Assembly: GCF_000143145.1 (NCBI RefSeq)
Contig: NC_014313.1
Span: 3,100,001 to 3,164,000 of the forward strand
Direction: 5' to 3'
DNA length: 64,000 nucleotides
From: Hyphomicrobium denitrificans ATCC 51888
GTDB lineage: Bacteria; Pseudomonadota; Alphaproteobacteria; Rhizobiales; Hyphomicrobiaceae
The position numbers and the translations under genes are program-made. The number at the start of each line of letters is the position of its first letter. The stretch's first letter is position 1. Positions 8,814 through 17,680 of the stretch are shown here, piece by piece. The notes beneath the pieces are model-generated. The model did not search any database. It saw only the letters and a program-made list of their open reading frames with translations, and was not told the DNA's origin.

Positions 8814-9359
8814 TCAGTGCCAGAATGCGGGGTTTGTCAGCATTCCGATGACGCCCGTTTGCCAGCCGAGTTTCGCGCCTGGGACCGGGTCTGGCGTCAG
8901 ATCCCGCGGCCGCGCATCGACGGATAAGCCTCGCGCGGAGCGTGCAACGGACTTCGCAACCCGGGATTTCGATGCGTTCGATTTCGCCGCCTTTGCACGC
9001 GTGCTTTTCGGCTTGCTGGAAGCCGAGGGCGGCCGCGCTCGTAGCACCGCGACGCGCGCCGATATTTGCGCGTCCGCTCGGGGATCGTCTGCGATGGACG
9101 GAGCGGGAGCCGAGTTCTCGCGATCGGCTGCGACACTCGCTGGTGAAGACGCCTGATCGTCGGAAAATTTGGCGCTGAGCGCTTCGGCAGCTTTGCGAGT
9201 CTCGTCCGCCGCGAGCTTGGTGTTGGCGATGCCGGCGCGAGCCTTCTCCGGCATGAATTGCGGCAGGGGCGCGTTGTCCTGCCGAACCTGTTCAGAACCG
9301 ACCGCCGGCATGCTGAAAACGCCGACAGCGAAGAGAACTTCCAGAGCAAAAATACGCAT
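8814..9359 (-). CDS. Exported alanine/serine-rich hypothetical protein
   Basis: 181 residues. A signal peptide is likely (MRIFALEVLFAVGVFSMPAVGS). A low-complexity region follows, with a helical patch (IANTKLAADETRKAAEALSAKF) and a Lys/Arg/Ser-rich stretch around residues 115-150. No catalytic motif is seen. The basic, disordered second half could bind acidic cell-envelope polymers (inference). The neighbouring gene at 9451-9678 is on the same strand. Confidence 0.5.
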   Translation of the reverse strand: MRIFALEVLFAVGVFSMPAVGSEQVRQDNAPLPQFMPEKARAGIANTKLAADETRKAAEALSAKFSDDQASSPASVAADRENSAPAPSIADDPRADAQISARVAVLRARPPSASSKPKSTRAKAAKSNASKSRVAKSVARSARGLSVDARPRDLTPDPVPGAKLGWQTGVIGMLTNPAFWH

Positions 9360-9450
9360 GGAACACTGCCCTTCTCCCCAGGAGATTTCACCTAAGAAGC
9401 AAGGCGGCAGCGTGGCCGAATTATCCGTATCGTGATGATTTCGCGCGTGC

Positions 9451-9678
9451 TCAAACGCGTCGGATCAACCGGCGTGCGCGCTCGGGAGAAGACACGGTCG
9501 AGCCTTGCGCAGCGCCGCGCTCACCCAGGTAAGCGTCGGCTGAGGCAAGGGCTTCAGAAATTTCGGAAGAGATGAAGCACCGGCGCTGAAGTTCAGTTTC
9601 AGCGCTTTTCAGCGCGTCGCGCAACTGCCTGACCAGCGGCTGAAGCGCTGTATCGGACGACCCATTTACCCACGCCAC
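9451..9678 (-). CDS. Small hypothetical protein
   Basis: 75 residues, mostly one long helix (LQPLVRQLRDALKSAETELQRR) then a short loop and a basic tail (PERARRLIRRV). Possibly a coiled-coil protein. The family was not recognised. It is placed on compositional grounds and its position upstream of the exported protein on the same strand. Confidence 0.45.
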   Translation of the reverse strand: MAWVNGSSDTALQPLVRQLRDALKSAETELQRRCFISSEISEALASADAYLGERGAAQGSTVSSPERARRLIRRV

Positions 9679-9901
9679 TCCCGTCTCCTATTCCTAGCAC
9701 TGCACACCGCGCCGACTTTCGCGCCGCGCCACAATCAAACGGAAATCATGGGCAACGTATGGCTCGGCGCGCGCGAGAGACAAAAAATTTTGCGTGCGCG
9801 GGATGGACGCATCTTTCGTTGTTATCGGTCCGATCAAAAGAACAGCGAGACTAACGGCTTAGCGGAGCGCTCCAGTTTCGCGAGCGTTCCGGACGCTTTG
9901 C

Positions 9902-10747
9902 TCAACCGCCGCCCGCAAGCTGCGTCGCCATTGCGGCGATGGTCCGCTGATAGACTTCAGCCTTATTCCATTGGCCGATGACGCCATAGTTTGCCGACCC
10001 GGGCTGCCATGAGCCTCCGCGCTGCCAGCCGTGGCTTGCGAGGAAATTCGCGGTCGAGGCCAGGATGTCCGGCACACTGCGCACGAGATCGCGATGACCG
10101 TTGCCGTCGAAGTCGACGGCATAACGAACATACGGTGTCGGCAGAAACTGCGTCTGGCCGATTTCGCCGGCCCAGCCGCCACGCATTTGGCTCGGCGACA
10201 GGTCACCGCGACCGACGATCCGGATGGCATCCAGGAGTTGACCGGTGAAGAATTCGGAACGGCGGCAATCGTAGGCCAGCGTCGCGAGCGACCGCAGGAT
10301 CGAATAGCGTGCCGAGGCGTCGGCGCCGTAATGCGTTTCCAATCCCCAGATCGCGACGATGACCGCTCCCGGAACGCCGAACCGCTTTTCGATACGGTCC
10401 AACGTGGCGCGATGCGTGCGCATCAAAGACTTGCCGCGATTGATGAGGGCGCCGTTGACCCGGCGTGCATAGAATTGCTGAAAGCTGAGCTTGAAGGAAT
10501 GCTGCGACCGATCGAGGCGAATGACGGTCGGGTCATACGTAACGCCTGACAGCGCGCGCGAAACTGTCTCGGGCTTTATGCCTTGTGCTGCCGCCCGGGA
10601 TTTGAAGCCTTGCAGCCAGGCATCAAAGCCTTGCGGTCCGTTACCGCACTGGGCGGCGACGCCAGCTGTTGCCGACGCACACAGCGAAGCCAATACGAGC
10701 GCAACACGCAACGACGCGATTCTCGAGAAGCTTGAATTCAAACGCAT
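9902..10747 (-). CDS. Lytic murein transglycosylase (MltB family)
   Basis: 281 residues with a signal peptide (about residues 1-32, ending SATAGVAAQ). The SLT_2/MltB domain follows: FDAWLQGFKSRAAAQGI, the catalytic glutamate in IWGLETHYG, and conserved YDCRRSEFF and GEIGQTQFLPTPY segments ending in the YGVIGQWNKA region. The enzyme cleaves the MurNAc-GlcNAc bond of peptidoglycan in the periplasm, forming a 1,6-anhydro end. No lipobox is seen, so it is probably soluble and lacks the C-terminal peptidoglycan-binding domain found in longer relatives. Confidence 0.88.
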   Translation of the reverse strand: MRLNSSFSRIASLRVALVLASLCASATAGVAAQCGNGPQGFDAWLQGFKSRAAAQGIKPETVSRALSGVTYDPTVIRLDRSQHSFKLSFQQFYARRVNGALINRGKSLMRTHRATLDRIEKRFGVPGAVIVAIWGLETHYGADASARYSILRSLATLAYDCRRSEFFTGQLLDAIRIVGRGDLSPSQMRGGWAGEIGQTQFLPTPYVRYAVDFDGNGHRDLVRSVPDILASTANFLASHGWQRGGSWQPGSANYGVIGQWNKAEVYQRTIAAMATQLAGGG

Positions 10748-10779
10748 GAGGACTCTGCTTTTACTGACACAATGGGCGA

Positions 10780-11181
10780 TTACCAGCCACTGTAGCAGAT
10801 CCGGTGCACGCGCATATCGTAGCCGTTGTCGAAATAGCAGCCGGGCTGGATGGGCCTGGACGCGTAATAGTTATCGAATGTCGGCGGAGGGGGCGGAGGC
10901 GGTAGAACCGCGACAACGCTGCGCACCCGCGGCACCGGCCGTACACGTTGAACCGGCTTCACTCTTCGCACGCGTTTCACTCGGACCGCAGGGGCACGGC
11001 GGACGACGGGCGGACGCACGACGACGACTTCAACAACTGGCGCGCAACCTCTGAAGTCCGGCGGGTGATATCCGTAGCGATCGAACCCGCATCCGCGATA
11101 GGTCGCTTCCGCGGTCGCGGAAAGGGCGACGCTCGCCAGCACCGCAGCCAGGGCGGCGATGCCGTGTCTCGCGCTCAACAT
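10780..11181 (-). CDS. Exported Val/Arg/Pro-rich hypothetical protein
   Basis: 133 residues from the ATG at 11181, chosen because it starts a clean signal peptide (MLSARHGIAALAAVLASVALSATAEA broken at Ala). The mature part has four to five cysteines at its two ends (RGCGFDRYGYH; FRGCAP; CYFDNGYDMRVHRICYSGW) and a basic Val-Arg repeat region plus an eight-proline run between them. Probably a small periplasmic or surface protein with disulfides. It lies 32 bases upstream of the transglycosylase start, possibly co-transcribed. Confidence 0.55.
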   Translation of the reverse strand: MLSARHGIAALAAVLASVALSATAEATYRGCGFDRYGYHPPDFRGCAPVVEVVVVRPPVVRRAPAVRVKRVRRVKPVQRVRPVPRVRSVVAVLPPPPPPPTFDNYYASRPIQPGCYFDNGYDMRVHRICYSGW

Positions 11182-11346
11182 GCACTTCTCTCCTCTACGC
11201 CCGACGGTGCAGGTCACAGAGTTGATGCACGAGGTAAATTTATCGCAAAAATGCCGCCTGCATCGCGCGTCAGCATTAAGAGAGTTTTGAAAATCGGCCC
11301 CCGGAAAGCGGGGATGATAGCGGATTGGTCGTTACCAGACCGAAAC

Positions 11347-11380
11347 GAGCCCGGCAGTCGCGAAGCTTGCGGCCGGGCTC
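11347..11380 (-). terminator. Strong hairpin after the Tyr-rich exported gene
   Basis: GAGCCCGGC and GCCGGGCTC pair perfectly around a loop that contains a further CGC/GCG pairing. It lies 22 bases downstream of the reverse-strand stop at 11403; the tail GTTTCGG is only weakly U-rich. Confidence 0.5.
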
Positions 11381-11402
11381 GATCGCATTCCTTACCGGAA
11401 GA

Positions 11403-11720
11403 TTACCAGCGGCCGCGGTGGCCCCAGTGGCCGTGGCCGTAATACGCTCCGAAGCGATACGGATAACCGGCGTAGTAGGGGTATGGCCGACGATAGGGGC
11501 GGCTGTAATACGTCACCACCGGTGCGTCGTCTTCATAATAGTATTCGTCAGCAGGCTCGTAGTAGCGGCGCTCCACAATGCGTTCCCGCTCGACGACGGG
11601 GGCGCGCTCTTCGATGACCGCTTCCTGCTCGTCGTAGCCGCCGAAATCAGCGGCCGACGCGACGCCCGGCGCAAAGCTGGCGATTACGGAAGCCGCAACG
11701 GCAGAGATCAGAGTTTTCAT
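11403..11720 (-). CDS. Exported Tyr/Arg-rich hypothetical protein
   Basis: 105 residues with a signal peptide (MKTLISAVAASVIASFAPGVASA). The mature protein has an acidic segment (QEAVIEERAPVVERERIVERR) and then a Tyr/Pro/Gly/His-rich tail (RPYRRPYPYYAGYPY). This composition is common among small exported proteins of Hyphomicrobiales. No enzymatic motif is seen. The preceding DNA (11721 onward) should contain its promoter. Confidence 0.6.
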   Translation of the reverse strand: MKTLISAVAASVIASFAPGVASAADFGGYDEQEAVIEERAPVVERERIVERRYYEPADEYYYEDDAPVVTYYSRPYRRPYPYYAGYPYRFGAYYGHGHWGHRGRW

Positions 11721-12167
11721 GGCGATGACTCCAAGTCAAACTGCTGTCAGAAACGCCGCCCGGCCTGAATGGTTGCTGAATGCAGAAACACTGGCGAGCG
11801 ACGGTAAGTAGTGCTCCCGGCTGGAAAAAGACGGCCTAAAATACCGTCAGCTACCGGCGTCGGTTGAGCCTGCCCGGAAAGACGACGCCCTGTCCGGCTC
11901 CCGTTACCCTAGGCCAAAGTCACGTTTACGGCGGCTGCCTTTTCCCTGTACTAAGGGTCGGCGCGGGGGAGAATAATGTTACATTCCGCGAATAACTTTT
12001 ATATCGCTTTCCGATATATATTTCTCAATACCCCGCTTTCGGGCAGCGGCGAATTGGCGCCGCGGAACGCTTGAAAGGCGGCGGCCATTCGCTAATAGGA
12101 AGTTGCCGGAGCGCCAGGTGGATTCTCGAGGTCATCATCGCTCCGCCCGCCAAAACAGGAGCCACCT
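11721..12167. other. Intergenic region between exported protein and MarR gene
   Basis: 447 bases. The central part (about 11985-12035) is AT-rich (ATAACTTTTATATCGC; CGATATATATTTCTC) and is the likely promoter area for the divergent genes. No RNA gene or convincing ORF was recognised. Confidence 0.4.
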
Positions 12168-12635
12168 TTGGTCACCAAAAATCCGAAATCGTCGCCGGCG
12201 TCCAAGACGGCGGCGCGGCGCAGAAAGTCGACTGTGACGAAAGCGAATTATGAGGCGCTCGCGGAATTCCGCTGGGAGCTGCGAAAGTTTCTTGCGTTCA
12301 GCGAGGCGGCCGCGAATGGCGCGGGCGTCACGCCGCAGCAGCATCAGCTGATGCTCTCGGTCAAGGGCGCGCCCGGACGGGACTCTCTCAGCGTCGGGGA
12401 GATCGCAGACCGGCTGCTGCTCCGCCACCATACCGTCGTCGAGCTTGTCGACAGGCTCTCGGATCTCGGCCTGGTGGAGCGCAATCCCGATCCGACCGAT
12501 GGGCGGAAAATTCAGGTCTCGCTGACGAAGTCCGGGAACGCGACAATCGACAAGCTGTCGACCATCCATGTCGAAGAACTGAAAAGCATTCGTCCGACGC
12601 TGCGCAAGCTGTTGCGGACGTTCCAGCGGCGCTAA
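12168..12635 (+). CDS. MarR-family transcriptional regulator
   Basis: 155 residues starting at a TTG, with AGGAG 7 bases upstream. A basic N-terminal tail is followed by the MarR winged helix: dimerisation helix (AEFRWELRKFLAFSE), HTH (LSVGEIADRLLLRHHTVVELVDRLSDLGLV) and wing (RNPDPTDGRKIQVSLT). MarR proteins usually repress neighbouring or own genes and respond to small aromatic ligands. The stop codon sits in the loop of a 7-bp palindrome (12625-12642) that may terminate both this gene and the convergent one at 12651. Confidence 0.8.
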   Translation: MVTKNPKSSPASKTAARRRKSTVTKANYEALAEFRWELRKFLAFSEAAANGAGVTPQQHQLMLSVKGAPGRDSLSVGEIADRLLLRHHTVVELVDRLSDLGLVERNPDPTDGRKIQVSLTKSGNATIDKLSTIHVEELKSIRPTLRKLLRTFQRR

Positions 12636-12650
12636 CGCCGCTTCAGGCCG

Positions 12651-14075
12651 CTACTCCGCGCCGGCGTCCTTCTCCACTTTCGGCTTCGCGAACGTCGAAC
12701 CCGCTTCCTTGAACTTCATCGCATGCGCATCTTCGGCGGCGCCCGGAACCTCGGCGACAATGCCGAAGGGCAGCGGCTCATCCTGGGCGTAGCGCTTCCC
12801 AAGCCGGTAGGCGATTTCAGCGCGCGCCGTTTCAACGCCGAGATAGAAGGCGTGCCCCACGTCGTCGCCAAGCTGAAGGTTCGGATAGAGTTTGAACGGA
12901 TCGTCTGACACGTAGTGACCGTTGCGGTTGTAGATGTGCACTCCGTCCTCGGCCACTTCGATGCGATAATTCTTATCGCGCAGCACCGCCGCGAGCGCTT
13001 CGATTTCGGCGGGCGTAGAAGCAAAACCCTTGCGATCGCGAAGCGCCATCAATCCCATGCCGAAACCTTGCGGCAGGGCGTCGGCCTTGCGTGCGGCGAA
13101 GAATTCACGGCGGGCGCGATCGAATTCCTTGATCGCCGTACGGCAATGCGGGCTGACTTGAACGGCGAGCACGGCCGTCACGTGCAGTTCCGAGCACATG
13201 CCCATGAGCACGGCGTTGATGCCGGTCGTGTCGGCGTCGGTCAACTCGGTGACGTTGCCAATGCCCATGAGGATCGGAACATCAGGGCGGCGCTTGCGCA
13301 GATCGTAATAGCGCGCGACCGAAGCCGTGAATCCGTAATGAATGGGATCGAGGATCGGGTCGGCGTAGAAGGGCTTGCCCTTGGCGATCATGATGTCGAT
13401 CGCGCGGTCGAGGGACTCCATGTCGGCGGCGCCCGCTGACACAAGAATCGGAACGGCCGGACCCTCGTCCGCAATCGAGATCGTCTTTTCGGACAGGCTC
13501 AGAAGATAATCCGCGCCCGCGCGCGTCGCGCGGGAGAGCTCGTCGGCGCGGAAAGAATCGACGCTGACCTTAGCTCCGTCCGCGTGCAAGGCTGCGATCG
13601 CATCCTCCAGATGCGGAAACGGACTGTCGGGCAAGCAACCGAGGTCGATGACGTTGGCGCCGTCGGCGCGCAGCTTGCGCGCGCGCTCGACGATCTGATC
13701 GCAGGTCATCAGCGTCGCATCGACGATCTCGGCGAAAATCGTGACGTCGTATTCCGTGAGATTGATCTCTCGCTGGGCGTGCCCGAGATAGAACGGCAGG
13801 TCCGCGATCTCTTCAGGCCCACGTTCGAAGCGCGTTCCGAAGAAGTCCGATAAGCGCTCGAGGTCGCCGCGGAAGCGTCCCGGCATGATGACCCGATCGA
13901 TATCTTCCGGCAGCTTCAGGCGGCGCTCGACGATGTCCGCCGTCATCAGTGCCGCGACCTTGACGCCGACATTGGCGACGATCGGCTCGATGTCCTTATC
14001 GTTCAGATCGTCGACGATGCGCTTAACGCGCGGCTCCGCCAACGATCCGGTTACCAAAACGACGCGCTTGGCCAT
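12651..14075 (-). CDS. DUF6513 / dihydropteroate synthase-like protein
   Basis: 474 residues. The N-terminal DUF6513 region (MAKRVVLVTGSLAEPRVKRI ... VIMPGRFRGDLERLSDFFG) is followed by a pterin-binding TIM barrel like DHPS (ANVIDLGCLPDSPFPHLED; AKVSVDSFRADEL; FYADPILDPIHYGF; PILMGIGNVTELTDADTTG). Relatives occur in tetrahydromethanopterin-using methylotrophs, where they are associated with formation of the C1 carrier; the exact reaction is not certain. This is the strongest metabolic hint in the window that the host is a methylotroph. The C-terminal ~60 residues are family-specific with a Lys-rich tail. Divergent from cobF. Confidence 0.8.
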   Translation of the reverse strand: MAKRVVLVTGSLAEPRVKRIVDDLNDKDIEPIVANVGVKVAALMTADIVERRLKLPEDIDRVIMPGRFRGDLERLSDFFGTRFERGPEEIADLPFYLGHAQREINLTEYDVTIFAEIVDATLMTCDQIVERARKLRADGANVIDLGCLPDSPFPHLEDAIAALHADGAKVSVDSFRADELSRATRAGADYLLSLSEKTISIADEGPAVPILVSAGAADMESLDRAIDIMIAKGKPFYADPILDPIHYGFTASVARYYDLRKRRPDVPILMGIGNVTELTDADTTGINAVLMGMCSELHVTAVLAVQVSPHCRTAIKEFDRARREFFAARKADALPQGFGMGLMALRDRKGFASTPAEIEALAAVLRDKNYRIEVAEDGVHIYNRNGHYVSDDPFKLYPNLQLGDDVGHAFYLGVETARAEIAYRLGKRYAQDEPLPFGIVAEVPGAAEDAHAMKFKEAGSTFAKPKVEKDAGAE

Positions 14076-14220
14076 TGGCCGGGGAATTCCCTTTCAAGAT
14101 CGGTTAAACGGTGCATTGGCACTGAATGGCCGCCGTTGCAATCTCTACAGCAGCGTAACGCGGCAAAGTAAAAAAGAATGCGCCTGCGCCGGGCGCGAGA
14201 GGCTGGAGACTTCCCCGAAC

Positions 14221-14985
14221 ATGAAGACATTGCTGCTCATCGGGATCGGGGCTGGAAATCCGGACTACGTAACGATGCAGGCCGTCAAGGCGCTGAATAA
14301 GGTCGACGTATTTTTCGTTCTCGACAAGGGCGAAGCGAAGGACGATCTCGTCAAGCTCCGGACGACGATCTGCGAGCGTTTCATCACCGACCATGCGTAC
14401 CGCATCGTCGAGGCCGCGAGCCCGGTGCGCGATGCCGGAACTCCTGATTATAAGTCAGGTGTCCGGTCATGGCATGACGAGAAGGCCGCGATTTTCAGCC
14501 GTCTCATCGCGACGGAACTCAAAGACGGCGAGGTCGGAGGCATTCTCGTCTGGGGTGACCCGTCGCTCTACGACAGCACGATCCGCGTCATTCAGCAGAT
14601 TGTCGCCGAGGGAAAGATCGCCTTCGACTATGAAGTGATCCCGGGCATCACGAGCGTGCAGGCGCTCGCAGCTCAGCACAAGATCGCACTCAATGCGATT
14701 GGCGAACCGGTGCACATCACCACGGGCCGAAAGCTTCTCGAAGGGCTCCCTCAAGGCGTCGATACGGCCGTCGTGATGCTCGACAATGGGTCGGGCCTTC
14801 GCGCGCTGGCCGACGAGGACGTCGAAATCTATTGGGGCGCCTACCTCGGCACACCGGACGAAGTTCTGGCTTCCGGAAAGCTTGCCGATCAGGTCGCCGA
14901 GATCGAGCGCATGCGCGCGGAGGAACGGGCGCGTAAAGGCTGGATCATGGATACATACCTGCTACGCCGGACACCGCGGCAGTGA
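14221..14985 (+). CDS. cobF: Precorrin-6A synthase (deacetylating)
   Basis: 254 residues of the tetrapyrrole methylase fold. The glycine-rich SAM site (LLIGIGAGNPDYVTMQAVKALN), the GGILVWGDPSLYDSTIR loop and VIPGITSVQALAAQH are all visible and place it in the CobF group of the aerobic cobalamin pathway. CobF methylates C-1 of precorrin-5 and releases acetate to give precorrin-6A. No other cob gene is adjacent, so it is separated from the main cluster. I looked for a cobalamin riboswitch in the 145-base leader and did not find one. Confidence 0.9.
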   Translation: MKTLLLIGIGAGNPDYVTMQAVKALNKVDVFFVLDKGEAKDDLVKLRTTICERFITDHAYRIVEAASPVRDAGTPDYKSGVRSWHDEKAAIFSRLIATELKDGEVGGILVWGDPSLYDSTIRVIQQIVAEGKIAFDYEVIPGITSVQALAAQHKIALNAIGEPVHITTGRKLLEGLPQGVDTAVVMLDNGSGLRALADEDVEIYWGAYLGTPDEVLASGKLADQVAEIERMRAEERARKGWIMDTYLLRRTPRQ

Positions 14986-14986
14986 A

Positions 14987-15904
14987 CTAGCGTTTCGCGA
15001 AGCAGACATCCCACGACGGCGTGTTCCCGAAGCGATCGACGAGAAAATCAATAAAGACGCGCGTTTTTGCGGCGAGATAGCGGTTTGGCGCATAGAGCGC
15101 GTGGATCGTCAGATCGTCCGGCTGGTTCTCGGGCAAAACGATCTGCAGGCGTTTCGCGGCAATGTCCTTTCCGGCGATGAACGTCGGCAGCAGCGCGATG
15201 CCGATGCCTTTCAGCGCCGCTTCGCGTAGCACGTCACCGTTGTTCGACGACAGGCAGGCGCCGATCGCCACGGAAACCGGTTTGCCTTTGTCGGTCAGAT
15301 GCCAGCGCTGCATCGACGTCATATGGCCGTAACTCAGGCAGCGATGCTCCGCGAGGTCGGATGGGCTTTGCGGCGTGCCGTGCGCCTTCAGATAGTCTGG
15401 CGACGCAACAAGCACGATGCGGGCCGGAGAAATGCGCCGCGCAATCAAACTTGAATCCACCATCGCACCAATCCGCACCGTCACGTCGACGCCTTCTTCC
15501 AGCGGATCGATGAAACGGTCGGTAAGGGTCAACTCGACTTTCAAATCGCTGTAGCGGATCATGAAGTCGGCGACGGCGTCTCCGAGGTAGAGCGTGCCGA
15601 ACGACATCGGCGCGTTGACCTTCAGGACGCCCTTCGGCTCGTCATGGAGACGGGAAATCTGGGCTTCCGTCTCGTCCACCTGCGCGAGAATGGCGAGACA
15701 GCGCTCGTAGTAGGCGAGGCCCGCCTCGGTCGGCGTCACGCGCCGCGTCGTGCGGTCCAGAAGCCTGGCGCCGAGCGCCTGCTCCAACTCCATGACGGCC
15801 TTGCTGACGGCCGAGCGCGTCAAATTCAGCCGTCTTGCCGCCTCCGCGTAGCTGCCGCTCGCGACAACTTTTGCAAAGGCGTTCATCGCTTCCAGCTTGT
15901 CCAT
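14987..15904 (-). CDS. LysR-family transcriptional regulator
   Basis: 305 residues from the ATG at 15904 ([19 protein letters not shown]). The N-terminal wHTH ([26 protein letters not shown]) is followed by the LysR substrate-binding domain ([40 protein letters not shown]). It is divergent from wrbA, with a 114-base gap containing two tandem dyads, so it is likely the regulator of the quinone-stress cluster at 16019-18961 (inference from context). Its ends abut cobF. Confidence 0.85.
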   Translation of the reverse strand: MDKLEAMNAFAKVVASGSYAEAARRLNLTRSAVSKAVMELEQALGARLLDRTTRRVTPTEAGLAYYERCLAILAQVDETEAQISRLHDEPKGVLKVNAPMSFGTLYLGDAVADFMIRYSDLKVELTLTDRFIDPLEEGVDVTVRIGAMVDSSLIARRISPARIVLVASPDYLKAHGTPQSPSDLAEHRCLSYGHMTSMQRWHLTDKGKPVSVAIGACLSSNNGDVLREAALKGIGIALLPTFIAGKDIAAKRLQIVLPENQPDDLTIHALYAPNRYLAAKTRVFIDFLVDRFGNTPSWDVCFAKR

Positions 15905-15911
15905 TTTGTAT

Positions 15912-15931
15912 CCAAATTGGAACCAGACTGG
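15912..15931. promoter_or_regulatory. Tandem dyads between lysR and wrbA
   Basis: CCAAaTTGG (15912-15920) and CCAGaCTGG (15923-15931) are interrupted palindromes spaced 11 bases apart, just upstream of the LysR start. They are candidate binding sites for the LysR regulator controlling itself and wrbA. Confidence 0.4.
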
Positions 15932-16018
15932 CAATTATATCCAGGATTGCTCGTTTCTCGTCAACGAACGATATTCCCTTTCATCGAACGAGTTGCATGG
16001 ACGGAGAAGGCATTCGCA

Positions 16019-16618
16019 ATGACCAAGGTTCTTGTTCTCTACTATTCCAGCTACGGCCACATCGAGACGATGGCTGGGAGCGTTGCGGCGGGCGCACGAG
16101 AAGCCGGCGCCGAGGTCGTGATCAAACGGGTGCCAGAGCTGGTGCCTGAAGAGGTCGCACGCAAATCGCATTTCAAGCTCGACCAGGCCGCGCCGATCGC
16201 GACCGTCGACGAGCTGCCGAACTACGATGCGATCATCATCGGTGTTCCGACGCGCTTTGGAAACATGCCGGCGCAGATGAAGAACTTTCTCGATCAGACC
16301 GGCGGCCTGTGGGCTGGCGGCAAGCTGATCGGAAAGGTCGGCAGCGTGTTTACGTCCACAGCGACCCAGCACGGCGGCCAGGAGAGCACGATCCTTTCGA
16401 CGCATACCGTGCTGCTTCATCACGGCATGGTGGTTGTCGGGCTGCCCTATTCGTTCCAGGGGCAGATGGGCGTGAAAGAGGTCACCGGCGGTTCGCCGTA
16501 CGGCGCATCGACGATCGCGGACGGCGACGGCTCGCGACAGCCTTCGGCAAACGAACTGGCCGGGGCGCACTTCCAGGGCCGTCACGTCGCACAGATCGCG
16601 GCGCGTCTCGCGGGCTGA
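16019..16618 (+). CDS. wrbA: NAD(P)H:quinone oxidoreductase, WrbA type
   Basis: 199 residues of the flavodoxin-like WrbA family: FMN phosphate loop ([15 protein letters not shown]), [27 protein letters not shown], and [15 protein letters not shown] are all characteristic, as is the C-terminal [15 protein letters not shown]. WrbA reduces quinones by two electrons, avoiding semiquinones. It is tetrameric in the cytoplasm. It heads a co-directional set with an mhqO-like dioxygenase, a hydrolase and a flavoprotein, consistent with electrophile or quinone defence. Confidence 0.92.
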   Translation: MTKVLVLYYSSYGHIETMAGSVAAGAREAGAEVVIKRVPELVPEEVARKSHFKLDQAAPIATVDELPNYDAIIIGVPTRFGNMPAQMKNFLDQTGGLWAGGKLIGKVGSVFTSTATQHGGQESTILSTHTVLLHHGMVVVGLPYSFQGQMGVKEVTGGSPYGASTIADGDGSRQPSANELAGAHFQGRHVAQIAARLAG

Positions 16619-16625
16619 CAAACGC

Positions 16626-16654
16626 CGGATCGTCGCCGAATAGGCGACGGTCCG
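16626..16654 (+). terminator. Hairpin after wrbA
   Basis: CGGATCGTCGCC gaata GGCGACGGTCCG, a 12-bp stem with one G-T pair, 8 bases after the wrbA stop. No U-run is present. It may partly terminate or stabilise the wrbA transcript before the next gene. Confidence 0.4.
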
Positions 16655-16744
16655 CACACGCCGCCACGTGTTGAAGATTAGAGCCTAAGGAGCATTTGAA
16701 GTTCGACCATGAAATCCCGTTTCGTACGGGAGAAAGGATTCGTC

Positions 16745-17680
16745 ATGTCTGGCATTCATCACATCACCGCCATCGCAGGCGACGCATCTCGCAACCTGGA
16801 TTTTTACACGCGGGTGCTTGGCCTCCGGCTGGTGAAGAAGACGGTCAATTACGACGATCCGGGAACTTATCATCTCTATTTCGGCGATGAGGAAGGACAT
16901 CCGGGCACGATCCTCACGTTCTTTCCTTGGGCGCATGCGCCGAAAGGGAGAGCGGGCGTCGGGCTTGCGCAGCAGACGATGTTTCGCGTTCCCGAAGCAG
17001 CGATCGGTTACTGGGCACATCGGCTCGTTGAGAAGGGCGTGCCGCACGAAGCTATCGAAAAGCGCTTCGGGCAGTCCGTTCTGAGCTTCACCGATCCGGA
17101 CGGCATGAGCCTGGCGCTTGTCGGCGTCGCAGGTGCCGAAACCGAAGCGGCATGGCTGGGAGGCGGGATCGCCGCCGAACACGCCATTCGCGGGTTTCAC
17201 GGCATCAGGCTTCTGCTCGAAGACGCAAAGCCGACGGCGGCCATCCTGACCGATGTTCTCGGCTTCAGCGAAGGCGGCGTCGAAGGTCCGGTCACGCGTT
17301 TCGTCGCCGACGGAACGACGGCCGGTGGCGTCATCGAGATCCGCGAGGCGAAAGGATTTCTCGCGGGCAACATGGGCCGAGGCTCCGTCCACCACGTCGC
17401 GTTCCGCGCGGCGACGGACGAAGCGCAGGCCGAAATGCGGCGCAAGCTCGTGAAGGGCCATCGCCTGCACGTCACGGAGCAGATCGATCGCAATTACTTC
17501 CGTTCGATCTACTTTCGTGAGCCGGGCGGCGTGATCTTCGAGATTGCAACCGATGAACCGGGCTTCGCGATCGACGAAACGGTGGCAACCCTGGGACAGG
17601 CGTTGAAATTGCCTGCCTTCCTGGAAAGCCAGCGGCAAGAAATCGAAGCGAGCTTGCAGCCTTTGGAGCAGGCAGCATGA
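16745..17680 (+). CDS. Ring-cleaving dioxygenase (MhqO-like, VOC superfamily)
   Basis: 311 residues from the ATG at 16745 (MSGIHHITAIAGD). Two glyoxalase/VOC modules are present: the first with IHHITAIAGDASRNLDFYTRVLGLRLVKKTVN, the second with GFHGIRLLLEDAKPTAAILTDVLGF, SVHHVAFRA and VIFEIATDEPGF carrying the expected His and Glu metal ligands. The family includes Bacillus MhqO, hydroquinone-specific. The stop overlaps the start of the hydrolase by four bases (ATGA). Substrate specificity is inferred from family and neighbours only. Confidence 0.85.
   Translation: MSGIHHITAIAGDASRNLDFYTRVLGLRLVKKTVNYDDPGTYHLYFGDEEGHPGTILTFFPWAHAPKGRAGVGLAQQTMFRVPEAAIGYWAHRLVEKGVPHEAIEKRFGQSVLSFTDPDGMSLALVGVAGAETEAAWLGGGIAAEHAIRGFHGIRLLLEDAKPTAAILTDVLGFSEGGVEGPVTRFVADGTTAGGVIEIREAKGFLAGNMGRGSVHHVAFRAATDEAQAEMRRKLVKGHRLHVTEQIDRNYFRSIYFREPGGVIFEIATDEPGFAIDETVATLGQALKLPAFLESQRQEIEASLQPLEQAA

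Noticed and set aside
14076..14220. Cobalamin riboswitch upstream of cobF
   Set aside because: Only a partial GGCACTG-like match; the conserved core and pseudoknot elements were not found.
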